DNA from: Candidatus Bathyarchaeota archaeon
GTDB taxonomy: Archaea; Thermoproteota; Bathyarchaeia; 40CM-2-53-6; FEN-987
Direction: 5' to 3'
Length of the DNA stretch: 5,956 nucleotides
Assembly (NCBI GenBank): GCA_023247835.1
Contig: JAHFFU010000073.1
Span: 1 to 5,956, forward strand
Part shown: piece by piece, positions 5,315-5,956 of the stretch
Numbering within the stretch: the first letter of the stretch is position 1
Layout: each line of letters starts with the position of its first letter
Position numbers and translations under genes: made by a program
Notes under the pieces: generated by a model
Told to the model about the DNA's origin: nothing
What the model saw: only the letters and a program-made list of their open reading frames with translations
The model's database searches: none

Positions 5315-5956
5315 ATGACAACCCTCAACATCGTCCAAGCTGTGAACCGCACGCTCCGAGATGAGATGAAACGTAACGACAAAATAGTGTTGCTTGGCGA
5401 GGATGTAGGTGTCAATGGAGGCGTTTTCCGCGCAACAGAGGGCCTGCTTCAGGAGTATGGGCCTAACCGCGTGATCGACACGCCGCTCGCTGAGTCTGGA
5501 ATTATCGGCGTTTCAATCGGAATGGCTCTCTATGGTTTGAAGCCTGTCGCGGAAATCCAGTTCCTGGATTTCATCTATCCCGGGTTCGACCAGATCCAAA
5601 GTGAACTCGCTAAGTTCAGGTATCGCTCTGGAGGCCAATTCACCGTGCCGGTTGTGATCCGAACGCCATATGGGGGTGGCATTAGAGGTAGTCATTACCA
5701 TTCGCAAAGCACTGAAGCTTTCTTCGTTCACACACCAGGACTGAAGGTTATCATTCCTGCAACACCATACGACACGAAGGGGCTCCTCACGGCGGCACTC
5801 CGGGATCCTGACCCTGTAATGTTCCTCGAACCCAAGAAGATCTACAGAACCGTCAGAGGAGACGTGCCCGATGAGGATTACACGGTTCCAATAGGCAAGG
5901 CCAATGTCGCCCGTGACGGAGAAGACGTTACAATCTTCGCCTACGGCGCAATGTTC
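5315..5956 (+). CDS. 2-oxoacid dehydrogenase E1 subunit beta, 3' end outside the window
   Basis: The frame stays open to the last base and gives 214 residues of a protein usually about 325 long, so roughly the last third is missing. It has the transketolase pyrimidine-binding fold. Visible blocks are LLGEDVG (26-32), DTPLAESGI with the cofactor-activating Glu60, [21 protein letters not shown], and HSQSTEAFF with His129, the catalytic histidine of the HSQS motif. [13 protein letters not shown] and EPKKIYR follow. The beginning of the C-terminal transketolase domain ([19 protein letters not shown]) is present. The start is ATG at 5315 because of Shine-Dalgarno spacing; ATG at 5312 directly abuts the E1-alpha stop and adds one Met. 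It is co-transcribed with E1-alpha. E2 and E3 genes are expected beyond the right edge (inference). The sequence resembles BCKDH E1-beta more than PdhB, from memory. Confidence 0.95.
   Translation, partial: MTTLNIVQAVNRTLRDEMKRNDKIVLLGEDVGVNGGVFRATEGLLQEYGPNRVIDTPLAESGIIGVSIGMALYGLKPVAEIQFLDFIYPGFDQIQSELAKFRYRSGGQFTVPVVIRTPYGGGIRGSHYHSQSTEAFFVHTPGLKVIIPATPYDTKGLLTAALRDPDPVMFLEPKKIYRTVRGDVPDEDYTVPIGKANVARDGEDVTIFAYGAMF

Noticed and set aside
5311..5318. GATGATGA, which matches the box C motif of C/D sRNAs
   Set aside because: It is the tandem ATG start of E1-beta, and no box D (CTGA) lies at the expected distance downstream.

Overview
The window reads as archaeal, of moderate GC. The evidence is a short winged-helix regulator of the archaeal HTH_45/COG3432 type, an archaeosortase beside a protein carrying a matching C-terminal sorting signal, frequent GTG/TTG starts, ribosome binding sites that match GGAGGTGA, and an AT-rich TATA-like element ahead of a gene with little leader. 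LipA and a 2-oxoacid dehydrogenase point to a respiring, probably heterotrophic lineage. The sequence does not fix the phylum; a Thermoproteota/Thaumarchaeota-related or Thermoplasmatota-related archaeon is a guess.

Layout. (1) At the left edge is a plus-strand pair: the C-terminal part of a multi-pass membrane protein (cut by the window start) overlapping a winged-helix regulator by 4 nt. (2) lipA, lipoyl synthase, is complete with all seven expected iron-sulfur cluster ligands. (3) Convergent to lipA is a minus-strand pair: an ArsR-like winged-helix regulator followed by a 99-residue, three-helix membrane protein. (4) A 117-bp divergent promoter region follows. (5) Next is a secreted protein with two tandem histidine-containing domains, ending in a PGF-like sorting signal (IPGFP, hydrophobic helix, RKRK). 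It is followed at once by a compact archaeosortase with the expected Cys, Arg and His. A hairpin covers the junction between the two genes. (6) About 180 bp without a convincing gene contains small inverted repeats. (7) The E1-alpha gene and the start of the E1-beta gene of a branched-chain/pyruvate-type 2-oxoacid dehydrogenase run off the right edge.

How they fit together. LipA makes the lipoyl cofactor carried by the E2 subunit of the complex to which E1-alpha/E1-beta belong, so both flanks of the window serve one pathway. Between them sits a surface module: a secreted, possibly metal-binding protein and the enzyme predicted to process its C-terminus, next to a regulator/membrane-protein pair. 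This dedicated substrate/sortase pair, and the undescribed duplicated domain of the substrate, are the most interesting content. All functional claims are from reading the sequence and from memory of the families; no search was run.
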